64,000 nucleotides of DNA. Origin: Medicago truncatula (taxonomy: Eukaryota; Streptophyta; Magnoliopsida; Fabales; Fabaceae). Below the pieces are notes generated by a model. The model saw nothing but the letters and a program-made list of their open reading frames with translations, was not told where the DNA came from and made no database searches. Within the stretch, counting starts at the first letter, position 1. The number at the start of each line of letters is the position of its first letter. Shown in pieces: positions 53,649 to 64,000 of this stretch. The translations under genes and the position numbers were made by a program. The stretch covers positions 30,934,755 to 30,998,754 of the forward strand of contig NC_053048.1 of NCBI RefSeq assembly GCF_003473485.1, in the 5' to 3' direction.

Positions 53649-53960
53649 CAATATTTTAAGTACCAATGAATCTGTTGTGAGGGCTTGCAAGGTAATTAGA
53701 GAGAGGCAAAAACGTAGGGGGGGTGGATGATCAATGTGGAGGCCGATGATGGGGGAAGGGACAGGGAGGATTAGGTTTTCGATAAACCAGGCTTCCACGT
53801 GGTTAGAGGAAGAAGTGAGGACGGTTTGGATTTTGCGGTTTGAATCAATGGTGATGTCGTAGAGTTTATGGGTGTTGTAAGGAAGGTGGTAGTCAATAAA
53901 GGTGATGAGGTAGGGTGTTGGAACCATTGGTGTGGGAGTAGGATTGTTGGAGTTTCTCAT
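53649..53960 (-). pseudogene. Exonuclease-domain paralogue 4, deleted fragment
   Basis: From the ATG at 53960 the N-terminus (VPTPYLITFIDYHLPYNTHK then LYDITIDSN) is nearly identical to paralogue 3 through IIGLHI. Then about 100 bp is missing and a short piece of the motif II region follows out of frame. Motif III and the C-terminus are absent. Confidence 0.85.
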
Positions 53961-54315
53961 GTTGATGGATGTGCAGTTACTGGTGAAGAAGACTGAGAGA
54001 AAGATGGTGGATTTCGAGTATTGATTATTTGGGAGAGTGATCGTGGATGTACAAGACACGATTAAAGGAGTAGGGAGAGTGATCGTCAATGTACAAGGTA
54101 CGATTAAAAGCAGATTTCGATATATTTCTATGCAAAGAGACCCATGTATAGTTAAAAGATGACTTACAAGACTTTCTTTTCATTCCTTCAAAAATAAAAA
54201 CGACTTTCTTTTCTTTAAGTTAAATGTAGTTGGGTTGGAGCAATTGTAGAATGCGTGACTTTTACGGAGTTATCAGAATGTGTACGAGTGAAAACATAAC
54301 ACAAATGAATGAAAT

Positions 54316-54788
54316 GAGGGTTGAGAAGAATAACCGACACAATGTTGGGTGATGCGGGTGGGTTGTCACGGGTTTCAGGTATTAAAATGAAATAGTTCAG
54401 TTGAGGGTGGATTGGAACGGTCGGGCCCGGTTTTGCAAATTTAAAACCACAGATACCCACACCCGTCTGAAATTATGTGTGCATCTAATAAAAAGTGAGC
54501 ATGCAGTCAAAGCTTATCTTTTTAGTATGTACCCTAGCATACCTAATAATACAACTTGCAGACTTTACTTCATTTTTCCATGCACTTTTGCGACTTCCTA
54601 TGTCCTTCTTCCCTCTGATCAAACTGCCTTAACCCACTCATGCAAACCGTCTCCGACACAACCCGTCACCCGCCTAAATCGATGCCTTCAGCGGTTGAAA
54701 ATGGGTCCTATTTTTCTGTCATCGGTTTCATCTCTTATGGCAATTTTCAAACCAAAACCATCCGTACCCGACCGATGCTCTACCCTAG
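54316..54788. mobile_element. hAT-like MITE
   Basis: Terminal AGGGTTGAG and inverted AGGGTAGAG, flanked by ATGAAAT at 54309-54315 and 54789-54795. It interrupts sequence that is continuous in the duplicate at about 53030-53050, which acts as an empty site. CCCGACC/GGGTGG-type motifs are enriched inside. No transposase. Confidence 0.7.
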
Positions 54789-55172
54789 ATGAAATTGTGC
54801 AGAATTTTCACGACATGTACGAGACAAAAACATATGACTCGTATTGAATATTGAATAGAAGACCGGTTCATAATAATTCCAATAGATAAATTATTGTAAG
54901 TATTAAAAAATACTCTTGAGATTAGGAGAAAGTCTTGCTTAGGAACAAACCTAAATGCAAAAAGTTTGGACACTCACAAAATGCTTATTTTTAAAAAGAT
55001 AAATTGGTTTAATAATATTGAATGATATGACTAATTTATTTATCATTTAATTTTCTAAATAATATTATTTGTGCTTGTATCTAAGTAAGCCTTAGATTAG
55101 TTGGCCGTTCAAATAAAGAATATTATTCCTTTGAAAAGTTAAACATTTAATACATTATTAGATAAAGGATAT

Positions 55173-55319
55173 ATAGTCCTATGAGTCTTAGTTCAACGGA
55201 CAAAAATGTTAAAATTGTTAAGCCGGTCATCATTACTGAAGTTTGACTCCGACACATCTACTTTGTCTAGGAGTTTATAATGGTTTTGTCATTTTGTCTA
55301 TATATATTTCAAAGAAAAA
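55173..55319 (+). mobile_element. SINE insertion
   Basis: GTCTTAGTTCAACGGAC (A-box-like) and GAAGTTTGACTCCGAC (B-box-like) between halves of GGATATATAATGGGAAGTTA, which is uninterrupted in the duplicate at about 53279. The empty site supports the insertion. Confidence 0.65.
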
Positions 55320-55569
55320 GATTATATAATGGGAAGTTAAAGTGGATATTTTTTTTAGGAAAAGTTAGTGGAATTATTATACAGTACCCTACTGTTACTC
55401 TCTTTTTATTTATTTCTCTTTAGTGCATCTCCAAAGATCCGCTCACCAATAGCATGGTAGAATACCATGGGAAAAAAAGTGAGTGTCACGTTACTTTTTC
55501 AGCTATTCATCACCCATTTATTGAGTTGTGCGATATTTTTTGTTTGGGTGAGACATGGTTGGGTAAGAC

Positions 55570-56480
55570 ATATATATTTTTTTTAAAAGCCAAAAAAGAA
55601 TTTATTAGATTAAAATGGTACCAGTGGTGCCACCAAATGGAAATACAAAACTAAATGAAAGTGTCACAAGCTCTAATCAACTAAATTCCACTTACAACTA
55701 CTCCAAAAATCTATACATTTGAGACTAGCTATGCCCAGAATTGCAAATACATAAAGGTAACATAAGATATATGATAGTAAGCCATTACTCATCATGTTTT
55801 GCCCAACTCCTGCTATAAAAATACCAAATTGCGCCGATCAAAGTGCTCACTACAGCTGCTAAACTGAAGCCAATTAAAGATAAAAAAGCTGATAAAAACT
55901 TGAATAAAGTGAGCGCAAAAACATTTGCGGCAGATAATGTAGAATGCTGCTCAAGGAACAACCACCCCTATTGTCGAAGTAACACATGTCCAAGCCGATA
56001 CAAATACCTGAAGCACATTAAAAACACTCCAAAGTAATCTTTAATTCAAAATTGAAGCCCAACTAAAGGGACATATTGCTAACACCAATTCGACGATGAA
56101 CATTAAAGGATGCCTAGTTAACACTACACATCAACAACTCCGCTAAGACAGTTATGATGGAACTTTTTCTACTTTTTCTGATATCTAGATTTCCCCCTAT
56201 GTAATCTTTATCCCCAAACAATCTAGAGGATTTAAAGAACATAGATTGAAAGTGTAGTTGCACCCCCGTAGCTTGCTAGTTAACCATTTCCATGACAGTA
56301 ACTTTATTTCTTCAAACCAAGTCTCCGACGATCCATTTTTGTATTTGAAAGTTTAGTCATTGTGACCTTCCCACAGTATCCAAATGCATGCATACCAGAT
56401 GACAATGAACTGTTCTCTCCTCACTCTACCATTTGCAATCAGACCCTCCCTCTTCTTTTTCTTGACACACTTTATTCCAA
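55570..56480 (-). pseudogene. LINE 3'-end remnant
   Basis: On the minus strand, around 56430-56230, the text FIVIWYACIWILWEGHND, then WFEEIKLLSWKWLTSKLRG and LNPLDCLG matches the C-terminal end of plant LINE ORF2. The 3' part carries TTTGGTGGCACCACTGGTAC and AATAAATTC, then a short T/A tail at 55570-55577. Frames are broken. Confidence 0.7.
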
Positions 56481-58687
56481 TGGACCCAATTGATTTTCCT
56501 AGATTCTACTCCCCCACCCCTCAGAAATTTTTTAAATAAAGAGATTCAAGTTAAGAGTAATACATATGCTAATACATCATACAATGCCATGTCAATGCTA
56601 TCTTTAGTTCCCTCGTTAAGAGTAATACATGCATATGCTAATACAAATAATACTATACAAATTTGTTTAAAACATGCAACACAAATTTTTCAGCTCCCTA
56701 CAATATAAAACCTACACATCAATGCGTCACACTCGAATCTCTCATTTTGTTCATTTCATCCGACAAAATAAAATTACACCATTACACACTAAAATACAGT
56801 TATATATCGTTAAGTATCTTACAATACTTCGAAAAATTCAATTCAAATAGAAAAAAGAGTGACTATATATACCTGGTAGCAGGGCATTCAGAGTTGTTCG
56901 GTTTAGAACTTGATATTCTGCTATCTGCTAGTGATCCTAACATCAAAATTGTAGACATCACACCAATAATATGTACGAATCGATAGTTAGTTTCTGTATA
57001 ATAATAATAGTAACAAGCACAACCACAAGAAGCCTTTATTTTCTTCGACAAAAATAAGTAACATAAAAACATTGAAAAAGTGACAGAACATATAAATGAA
57101 ACAAACAAAACATTGGTTTATAAAAGTTGGTTAACAAGAAGTTGAAAGAAAGTTATTAGCTAAATAAAAGTAAACAAAAGTTCCGGCACAACAGATAGGG
57201 AAATCTAACATAAATTAGATAGTCTCATGGTTCCAATCAGAGAAAAACAAAGGAAAACCATGTGATCTTTATTATCATTTATCATCATGTATGCTACGCA
57301 TGCATCAAATGTGTGTCATGTCATCCTTAGCAATCAACCCTGCATGAAAAAACAAACACCAAAGAATGACAGAATAACATCAGAAAAATGAATTATGCAT
57401 ACCTCTTATGCACAAAAACAAGCCAAGATAGCAAGACGATTTGAATAGCTTGGAATTACAACGATAAATAGTAATTGCCTCTATGATTTGAATGGATTGG
57501 ATTTGGCTAATAAATAGTAAACAATTTACGAGCTTTGCCCCGCGTACTCATAAGAAAACATACATTTGACTAACCCGTGCTTGAACAAAGAAATTCACAT
57601 CTTTCTCAAATATGAACAAAGAAATTCACATCCTTGATGAAGTAAGAAAGGAATGAAAAGGGAGTGATAATACTCATGTTCCAATCTAATCTGCTAAGAA
57701 CAAAAAGCTCCATTTTTTGAACTACTTTTCATAACCATAACATAAACAAACGTGCCTTGCTCGAGAATGTGCTTATAAACTCTAACCGAACTAAGTACAA
57801 AAAATAGTTTACCATCACAATTAAAGTTGTTGCATTAGAACTTTTGAGAAATTTGACTTCAACAATTAATAGCTTATGGAATTACAATTGAGAAATTTGA
57901 CTTCAACAATTGATAGCTTATGTGCCCCTATCAGTATAAATTAAAAAATGTGGAAAGGTTCATGGGATGCTATGTATAAGTTGAGAACATAGACATAAAA
58001 GAGAAGAAAAAATGAAGTAAAGACAATGCTTTAGAGAAACATGAATACTTTCCAAGTTTGTATTACTCGAGATACAATAAGACATTACCATTTCCTCGTA
58101 CAAGCATATGTTCGATCCCGCATAACTCGTGACAGATCCTTTAAAAAGAAGATAAAGTATAAACAAAGGATATGTATCAACAAAACTTGTATTTACGCAA
58201 TAAGATTAGGGGTGTGCATGGTTTAGAAACCAAACCTATGTATCAACAACACTTGTATTTACGTAATAAGAATTCAAGATATGTGTAATACATGCCTTAA
58301 GAACCCTAGGTTCATTTAGATCAACAAAGAATTTGTTCTTGTAACACAAATGAAACACTATTGTTTATGTTAATTCTCAATTACATGGATTCATCTTCTG
58401 TGTCGTCATTTTCAATATGAACAAGTTGATCATCATTGCCTTTTTTGGAGCTCCAGCAAGAAGGTTAAAGTTGGAGTGAATTGTTGATTTTGAAAACGCA
58501 AAAGTTCGAGATTCAGTGAATTTGAAGGGCAGTTGTAACCTTTGAAAATCAAGATGAATTACTCAAGACACTGTTTCGATGACATCAAATTTGTACTTAT
58601 ACAACCACTTATTAGTAAAGCTACTTTACAAATTTCTACAACCTTAGTGAAAAAGGTTAAATTAGAATTACTAGATTCTTCGTTCTT
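56481..58687. other. Unassigned AT-rich region with two weak exon-like pieces
   Basis: A minus frame at 57108-56874 (YYYYYTETNYRFVHIIGVMS then TILMLGSLAD, ending ACCAG|GTATAT) and one at 58465-58381 (SSKKGNDDQLVHIENDDTED then ESM and stop) look compositionally coding. I cannot connect them to a family or a gene model. Confidence 0.35.
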
Positions 58688-59087
58688 ATTTTGTAAGTAG
58701 CTATCTAGCAACCTGGGTCTTGTAACATCCTTTTAAATTCTTGCATTGATTAGAAACAGAGGAAAGTAATATAACCTGTATGTACAAACTTTTCCCCAAA
58801 AACAGTGGGAAAAAAAAAACAGCGGAGACTGCTTAACACTTTCGGATGGCATCTGTACAAAACAATGAAATCATTTATGAAATCATTATTATTTTGTAAG
58901 TAGCTATCTAGCAACCTGGGTCTTGTACCATCCTTTTAAATTCTGGCATTGATTAGAAACAGAGGAAAGTAATATAATCTGTATGTACAAACTTTTCCCC
59001 AAAAACAGTGGGAAAAAAAAAACAGCAGAGACTGCTTAACACTTTCGGATGGCATCTGTACAAAACAATGAAATCATTTATGAAATT
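58688..59087. repeat. 203-bp direct tandem duplication
   Basis: ATTTTGTAAGTAGCTATCTA begins at 58688 and 58891. The copies differ at only a few positions (for example AACATCC against ACCATCC, CAGCGG against CAGCAG). Confidence 0.9.
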
Positions 59088-60758
59088 CGAGTCTTATTGG
59101 CATGTTCATGGTAGCAAGGTGAGTCCCAGCCCGGCTAGTCTTATTTTCCACTAAAGATTGCCTAATAGCATGCACGATGGATTGATGGTAGTAGAATTTC
59201 TGAAGAACAAATCTATCTTGTATAATAAATGTTATCAATCGATAATGCAGTCAAGGAAAATACAGAGTAATGATAGTTTCATTCCAGGAACAGCATGTTG
59301 ACCATAGGATATTAGCATAAAAAAATGCTACTATAAGTAAATCTCTAGTAAGACATGATATGGTTTGGATTCAACTTTTTAATAAGAGTACAAAGGGAAA
59401 CAAAAAAAAGATGTATGTGCTTAACTGAGTAAAGACAATATGGGTTGCATGTGAGATCAGAATCTCACTTAACAAGCACTTGGTCAATTGAACTACCAAG
59501 GTTCTGCATATCTGCTATAATCAAATTTGATTATTGTAAAACAAACGCCTCTGTAAAGCATCTTCAACTGTGAACACAATTGAAGTTAATTAACCCATGT
59601 TTAATGAGTTTTTCCTAGTTACATCAATTTTAACAACTTTTCACAATCTTTCACTCCATCATTTTACTGCACTTTAAACTCTATCCCCTGCTTCCTCTAT
59701 TAAGCATGCACTTTTAATTTCAAGCAAGCAACTACTTAGAGCCCATTTTGGATAAGATAAGCACTTATGTATAAGTGAGTTTTATAGTCAAAAAGAAGAT
59801 AGAAAAAACTATTTTCAGAAACTATTTTACAGATCTTATCAAAATTAGATGAATACAACAACTTATTCGCATATCACAAGATATTTTCTAAGCTCTCCCG
59901 AATGGCCCGGTTAAGTGCCACCTCAATAAGCTCAGATAAGTTGTTCACACTTCACAAGTCAATCAAAACGCAGTTATTGTTCAAAAAAATTCCAATATCT
60001 GGGGCAGTTCTTAACATTAAAAATCTCAACAAAAAAATTTCACTGAAGATGCTCTCACTCCCAAATTTTTAAACATCGCCCTAGGGGAGGAGCAATTGTC
60101 AAATGATAACTCTAAAATTCACAATAAAGTTTTTTATTCCTTCCTACTAAAAAAACCATTCATCTTTCATTATTTACCTAATAATCAGCATGTGAGCTCA
60201 ATTGAAGTTGCTTAACCCATTTCTAACAAGTTTTTCCTGGTGACATCAATTTTAATAACTTTTCACTTTCACAGTCTTTCACTCTATCAGCTTACCACAC
60301 TTTCAACTCTATCTCCTTCCTCTTTTAAGCATGAACTTTTTTATTTCAAGCAACTACCTAGATTAGAGCCCATTTGGATAAGATAAGCACTTATGTATCA
60401 GATTACCTAAGTAATTAGCATGTAATTCAGATTCTGGCACAATCTTAACTCAATCCATCAAACCAACAGAGAATCAAACACACGAAATAACATATTCGAC
60501 AGTTTCAAATCCAAAAACTAACCATACAGAAAAGTAGACAAAGAAAAGAAAAACAGGCACAAATGATAAATCCATCAAATCTTAAGTTTTAATGACTTCA
60601 ATCCAACATCCAGAAACAATAACTGTAATTAACACACATAACAAACACACAAGAAAAATTCCCCAAATCTAACACATTCATTCAAGTATAAATAACAGCA
60701 CTGAAAAATCACAAAGATAAAACAAAACCAAACACAGAACATACATGAATCATTGAAA
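59088..60758. other. Spacer; 3' flank of the intact exonuclease gene
   Basis: About 60030-60758 is related to 50457-50634 plus 51623-51943 downstream of paralogue 3 (GGAGCAATTGTCAAATGA, ATTCAGATTCTGGCACA, ACAGAGAATCAAACA), so flanks were copied with the genes. GAGCCCATTT(T)GGATAAGATAAGC also occurs twice (about 59739 and 60367). No gene. Confidence 0.5.
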
Positions 60759-61481
60759 TCAATTCTGCTTTGAATAAAGACGGCGACCAATCTCAAACGA
60801 AACAAAAGCATCAACAGTAGCATATTTAACCTGATCAACATTAAGCCAAGGATAATCCCATCTACTCATCGAAACCTTCTTCGGTTTCACAAGAGTTTTC
60901 CCAATCACCTTTTGCGTCAAACTCTTAATCCCAGTCTTCAACATTTCATGATCATCCATGACCTCAGCAGCAAGGTTTCTCAAATCAACGTAATTCGAAA
61001 CGGTAATATTATAATCTTTCATAAGCTTGTCAACATCTTCTTTGATTCCAACACCAACGAATTTGTTATTAGAGTCAGCAAGGAAGTTTAAGAGGGAAAC
61101 AGGGATGAAGGGGGAGTGCATGATTTGGAAAACGAGGCAGCGGTTGTTGATACAGAGCTGGAGGACGGCGGTTGGGTTGGATTGGCCGCGTTTGAAATTG
61201 GGGCGCCATTCGACGTCGAGGCCGACGAGGACGGGGAATGGGGGGTGGAGGCGGAGGGTTTCGAGGAGCCAGGTGTCGACGACGGAGGGTGTGGAGGTTA
61301 AGAGGGATTGGATTGTGAAGGTGGAGTCGAAGGTGATGGAGTAGGTGTCGTGGGTATCGTGAGGGAGGTTGTTGTCGATGATGGTGATTTTGATGGGAGT
61401 TGGTGTTGGTGGTGAGGGTGTAGGGTTTGGAGTGGGGGTGGTGATAGGATTTCCGTTACGGTCTCTTTTGATAGCTGACAT
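60759..61481 (-). CDS. Werner-type 3'-5' exonuclease domain protein, intact paralogue 5
   Basis: 240 residues, single exon. All DEDDy residues are present: GLDVEW (D89, E91), FVGVGIKEDVDKLM (D149), YATVDAFVSFEIG (Y220, D224). The N-terminus has a Pro/Thr-rich extension (about residues 12-30) before the shared IDNNLPHDTHDTYSITFDS segment. The first half is unusually GC-rich for the region (about 61130-61300), which the altered copies 2-4 have lost. It is probably the closest surviving relative of the ancestor of copies 2-4, with which it shares RRLYS at the C-terminus, while the 5391 gene is more distant. Expected activity: 3'-5' degradation of nucleic acid; substrate unknown. Confidence 0.9.
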   Translation of the reverse strand: MSAIKRDRNGNPITTPTPNPTPSPPTPTPIKITIIDNNLPHDTHDTYSITFDSTFTIQSLLTSTPSVVDTWLLETLRLHPPFPVLVGLDVEWRPNFKRGQSNPTAVLQLCINNRCLVFQIMHSPFIPVSLLNFLADSNNKFVGVGIKEDVDKLMKDYNITVSNYVDLRNLAAEVMDDHEMLKTGIKSLTQKVIGKTLVKPKKVSMSRWDYPWLNVDQVKYATVDAFVSFEIGRRLYSKQN

Positions 61482-62244
61482 TGTGAATTTTGAAGTTTGA
61501 TTCGGGAAAGAGGAAGAATACGAAGACGGTAAGGAATATACTACTTCAAGTTGTACGATTGAAGAAGTTTAGTCTTTTTGGATAAATTTAAAAGAAAAAA
61601 TTGGCTTTGTTTGTATGATTGATTATATTTGAAACTTTCTTTTTTTTTTTAAGATTGAAACAAAATGTTTATATTTAGCTTTGAATCTATTTTTTTTTTT
61701 TAAATATTTAGCATCGAATCTATTGTTAAATTCATTTTCACTTAAATATATTGAAGTTTTTTTTTTTTTTGAAAGAAAATATATTGAATCTATTGTTAAA
61801 TTCATTTTAACTTAAATATATTTAATCATAAATAACTTTAAATTCAACTCAATTTTACAAAATCAATTTACATAAAATCAATTATTATCATTGTATAACT
61901 AAACATAGATTAATTTTCAACTGGGTTTTTTATCTTTGAAACTATAAATGATATTTTTCTTAAAATTTTGAAGTTAATTTGATACTTATACGATATTTCA
62001 GTTGCTAATTGTAAATTCAGGTAGCATGTATGCTATCAATTATAACTAGTTTATAACTCATTTTTTATCAAACAATTCTATTTTATTATAAGAATCCACA
62101 AATAATATAAAAAATATATAAAAAAATAATTGTTTAAAAGTATAATTAGAATTATAAAAAATTCAACTCAAAATCTCAATCTCCTTCATATATAATATTC
62201 ATAATTTTGTACTGAGATATTTCATATTTTAATAAAAATTAATT
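61482..62244. other. AT-rich spacer
   Basis: A phrase of about 45 bp (AATATATTGAA...TCTATTGTTAAATTCATTTT) is repeated at about 61718 and 61788. No gene. Confidence 0.4.
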
Positions 62245-62262
62245 AAAATTTAAAACAATATT
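62245..62262. repeat. SINE target duplication, left
   Basis: AAAATTTAAAACAATATT, identical to 62347-62364. Confidence 0.9.
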
Positions 62263-62346
62263 TTTTTGCCGGTGGTCGAGGTTCGAACCTCGGACCTTAC
62301 ATATTTTATGCATTGTCCATACGAACTGAGCTAAGTTCACGAGGAC
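62263..62346 (-). mobile_element. Short tRNA-derived SINE
   Basis: On the minus strand TTAGCTCAGTTCGTATGG (A box) and GAGGTTCGAACCTCG (B box), then a very short tail ending in a few A's. Flanked by a perfect 18-bp duplication. Only 84 bp long, almost just the tRNA part. Confidence 0.85.
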
Positions 62347-62364
62347 AAAATTTAAAACAATATT
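62347..62364. repeat. SINE target duplication, right
   Basis: AAAATTTAAAACAATATT. Confidence 0.9.
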
Positions 62365-62511
62365 ATTAAAAGTTAAAATAGTTTAAATAAAAATTAAAAT
62401 AGATAATAAAAAAATGTCAGTACAAAGTACTCATGTATTTTAAGACTATTTTTCCTTAATAAAAAAGACTATTTTTAATTATTCTTTTTAGGGAAACGTA
62501 CTTATAGCATT

Positions 62512-62865
62512 TCATTAATAATAAGAGTTTAAATACAAGTGGGTATATCATAATAAACGTCGGGACTAGCTAAAGACGTGGCCTCTCGTGCAAGAGCATG
62601 AGCAACCGCGTTGGCTTGTCGCCTAACAAACTCCACCCTAGAGCTAGAAAATAAATTCTGAAACAAAGAACGACAGGAAGAGATAATACCATCAAATTCA
62701 GACAAGTCGTTCCTGGTAGAAGAGAAGGCATCAACGGTTAATTTAGAATCTGTTTCAAAATTCACATTATCAAGCTACATATCACTCAACCATTGCAATG
62801 CAGAGTGCAGCCCCAAAGCTTCTCCCACATCCACAGAAAGAGAACAAGGATATGTAATAGAAAAG
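62512..62865 (-). pseudogene. LINE RNase H-like C-terminal fragment
   Basis: Minus frames read GEALGLHSALQWLSDM, a stop, then NFETDSKLTVDAFSSTRNDL and RRQANAVAHALAREATSLAS, the RNase H-like (RVT_3) end of a plant LINE. One stop codon and no upstream domains. Confidence 0.85.
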
Positions 62866-63368
62866 ACTATTTTTAATATACTAATACCTCAAATTCGTCC
62901 TTGAATTTTCAAAAATCGGCCAAATTCGTCCTTGAATTTTGCGAAATAGCTATTTTGTCCTTGAATTTACAAAATGTCAATCAAATCAGTCCCTCCGTTA
63001 AGTTGGTCTGTTAACGGAGGTGACGTGTAACGTTGACCTCTTACAAGGCTTACCACGTCAGATATCACACAAGCAGGGACCAAATTGATTGATTTAGAGA
63101 AAATTGTCAAGGACCAAATTGATGGATTTTCAGAAAATTGCCAACGATCTTTCTCCTCTTCCTCATTAACGGCTCTTTCTTCCCCAAATATATAAATTTG
63201 AAACCCTAATGTTATAATTTGCCACTTAGAGTTCAAAATCCCCCAAATTTCTTCCATGAATTGATGTCAATGTTCTTCCCCAATTCAAAAAACTTAAGAC
63301 CCTAATTTTTTTGATTCAATTCGAAATTCGAAAATCAGTGGTCATTGTTGAAGATTCGGTGTTCAGAA
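62866..63368. other. TIR-like flank of the GRF fragment
   Basis: TTCGTCCTTGAATTTT occurs at about 62895 and 62926, and a related GTCCTTAAATTAT at about 63902. The latter may be in inverted or direct relation to a transposon end surrounding 62880-64000. Ends are not resolved. Confidence 0.35.
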
Positions 63369-63834
63369 ATGATGGGAGGTGTGTGTATGGACAACTACAA
63401 CAGTCGGTCTTCATCTTCAAGCTCTATGTACAATGATGAGATGAGAGAGCTTCAATGTTAGTGTCCTAGAATTTGTGTTGTAAGAAAAGCCAACACTGTT
63501 AACAATGATTATGTGATGTGTGAATGATTTGTTTAAATATTACTGATTTTGTCTTTTGATTGTATAGGATGACGGTGGAAATTGTGAATTTTTTGTGTGG
63601 GTTGATGAAGCTGAAGAACTAGGCTATTTTAAAAACAATGGTACTAGTCATGGAAGAAATGCAAGTTTGATGGAGAAGTCAAACGATAAGGGGAGAGAAG
63701 AAGTTTGGAGGGCAAGGTTGATGGATAAAGTTGATTGTGTAGGAAGTGAGCTTAGGTTGATTAAGATATTGATAGGAGTATTTTGTTTCATTGAGTTGTT
63801 TAAAATGCTATTGTATTGTGCCAAGTCCATGTAA
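63369..63834 (+). pseudogene. GRF-type zinc-finger protein, broken copy
   Basis: Exon 1 opens at 63369 (or 63372) with SSSSSSMYNDEMRELQC, then a TAG at 63459 inside the zinc finger. The text after it (CPRICVVRKANTVNNDY) continues the family pattern, C..R..VV.KA.TV.N. A TGTATAG acceptor leads to exon 2 at 63568: DDGGNCEFFVWVDEAEE, the second half of the GRF finger with the FF.W.D motif. Then a coiled region and a C-terminal hydrophobic stretch (LIKILIGVFCFIELFKMLLY) follow, to the stop at 63832. GRF-finger genes of this type in plants are often carried in transposons. The in-frame stop and missing central cysteines mark it as dead. Confidence 0.75.
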
Positions 63835-64000
63835 TGTTGCAATGAAAAGAGGTTGTCAATGAATGAATCAAACCTTGTTGTCAAAAAATTTCAATCAAAT
63901 ATGTCCTTAAATTATATACACATCCATCATATCAATCCTCAAATTAGTGAAAATACCATCAAATAGGACATTTAATTTTCACAACAGATATCACTGTGAT
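63835..64000. other. AT-rich end of the window
   Basis: No gene; possible right flank of a transposon around the GRF copy. Confidence 0.35.

Noticed and set aside
58381-58465. A short acidic C-terminus-like frame on the minus strand
   Set aside because: Fewer than 30 codons, a stop just upstream, and no partner exon could be found.
61027-61344. A plus-strand frame of about 105 codons opposite the intact exonuclease gene
   Set aside because: It is the complement of GC-rich coding sequence for the exonuclease domain and has no family match.
62263-62346. A tRNA gene on the minus strand
   Set aside because: The anticodon and acceptor arms do not fold properly, and an 18-bp target duplication surrounds it.

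Overview
The window is nuclear DNA from a flowering plant, most likely a papilionoid legume of the Medicago/Trifolium/pea-vetch group. The evidence is AT-rich spacers, GT-AG introns, a plant-only DUF674 gene pair, a defensin-like peptide gene, tRNA-derived SINEs, a Stowaway MITE and, above all, a large Ogre/Tat-type Ty3/gypsy retrotransposon of the kind abundant in these legumes. The species is inferred from element types only.

Layout. 1-3.7 kb holds two decayed LINEs on the minus strand, the second bounded by a 13-bp target duplication. 4.1-5.0 kb is a long foldback element. 5.39-5.98 kb is an intact gene for a Werner-type DEDDy 3'-5' exonuclease domain protein. 6.7-7.3 kb is a copia remnant. 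7.93-24.64 kb is a nest: a Mutator-like MITE with a 9-bp duplication, split by a 16.3-kb Ogre-like element (8190-24508, minus strand). That element has near-identical 2.23-kb LTRs, a 5-bp duplication, a PBS, an extra plant-mobile-domain ORF, gag-protease, a predicted 284-bp intron, RT/dual RNase H/integrase, five covarying stem-loops and a 49-bp minisatellite. 24.8-41.96 kb holds a SINE, three copies of one 9-bp-TSD MITE family, a duplicated DUF674 pair (copy A apparently intact, copy B frameshifted), a 1.55-kb Mutator-like element and a small two-exon defensin-like gene. The third MITE copy contains a foldback that itself contains another foldback. 42.7-44.6 kb is a 734-bp tandem array.

46-61.5 kb carries four more relatives of the exonuclease gene, all on the minus strand. 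One (60759-61481) keeps every catalytic residue, two (46055-46852 and 51944-52606) have lost residues of the first catalytic motif, and one (about 53.65-53.96 kb) is deleted to a fragment. Their flanks are duplicated too, so hAT, SINE and satellite insertions can be recognised against empty sites in the sister copies. 55.5-64 kb adds LINE and SINE remnants and a broken GRF-type zinc-finger gene.

There is no operon-like logic. The two biological themes are a local exonuclease-domain family that is losing or changing activity, and a young Ogre element with a structured 3' UTR whose 5' LTR points an antisense promoter-like sequence toward the DUF674 gene 2 kb away. Coordinates of repeats and splice sites were read by eye.
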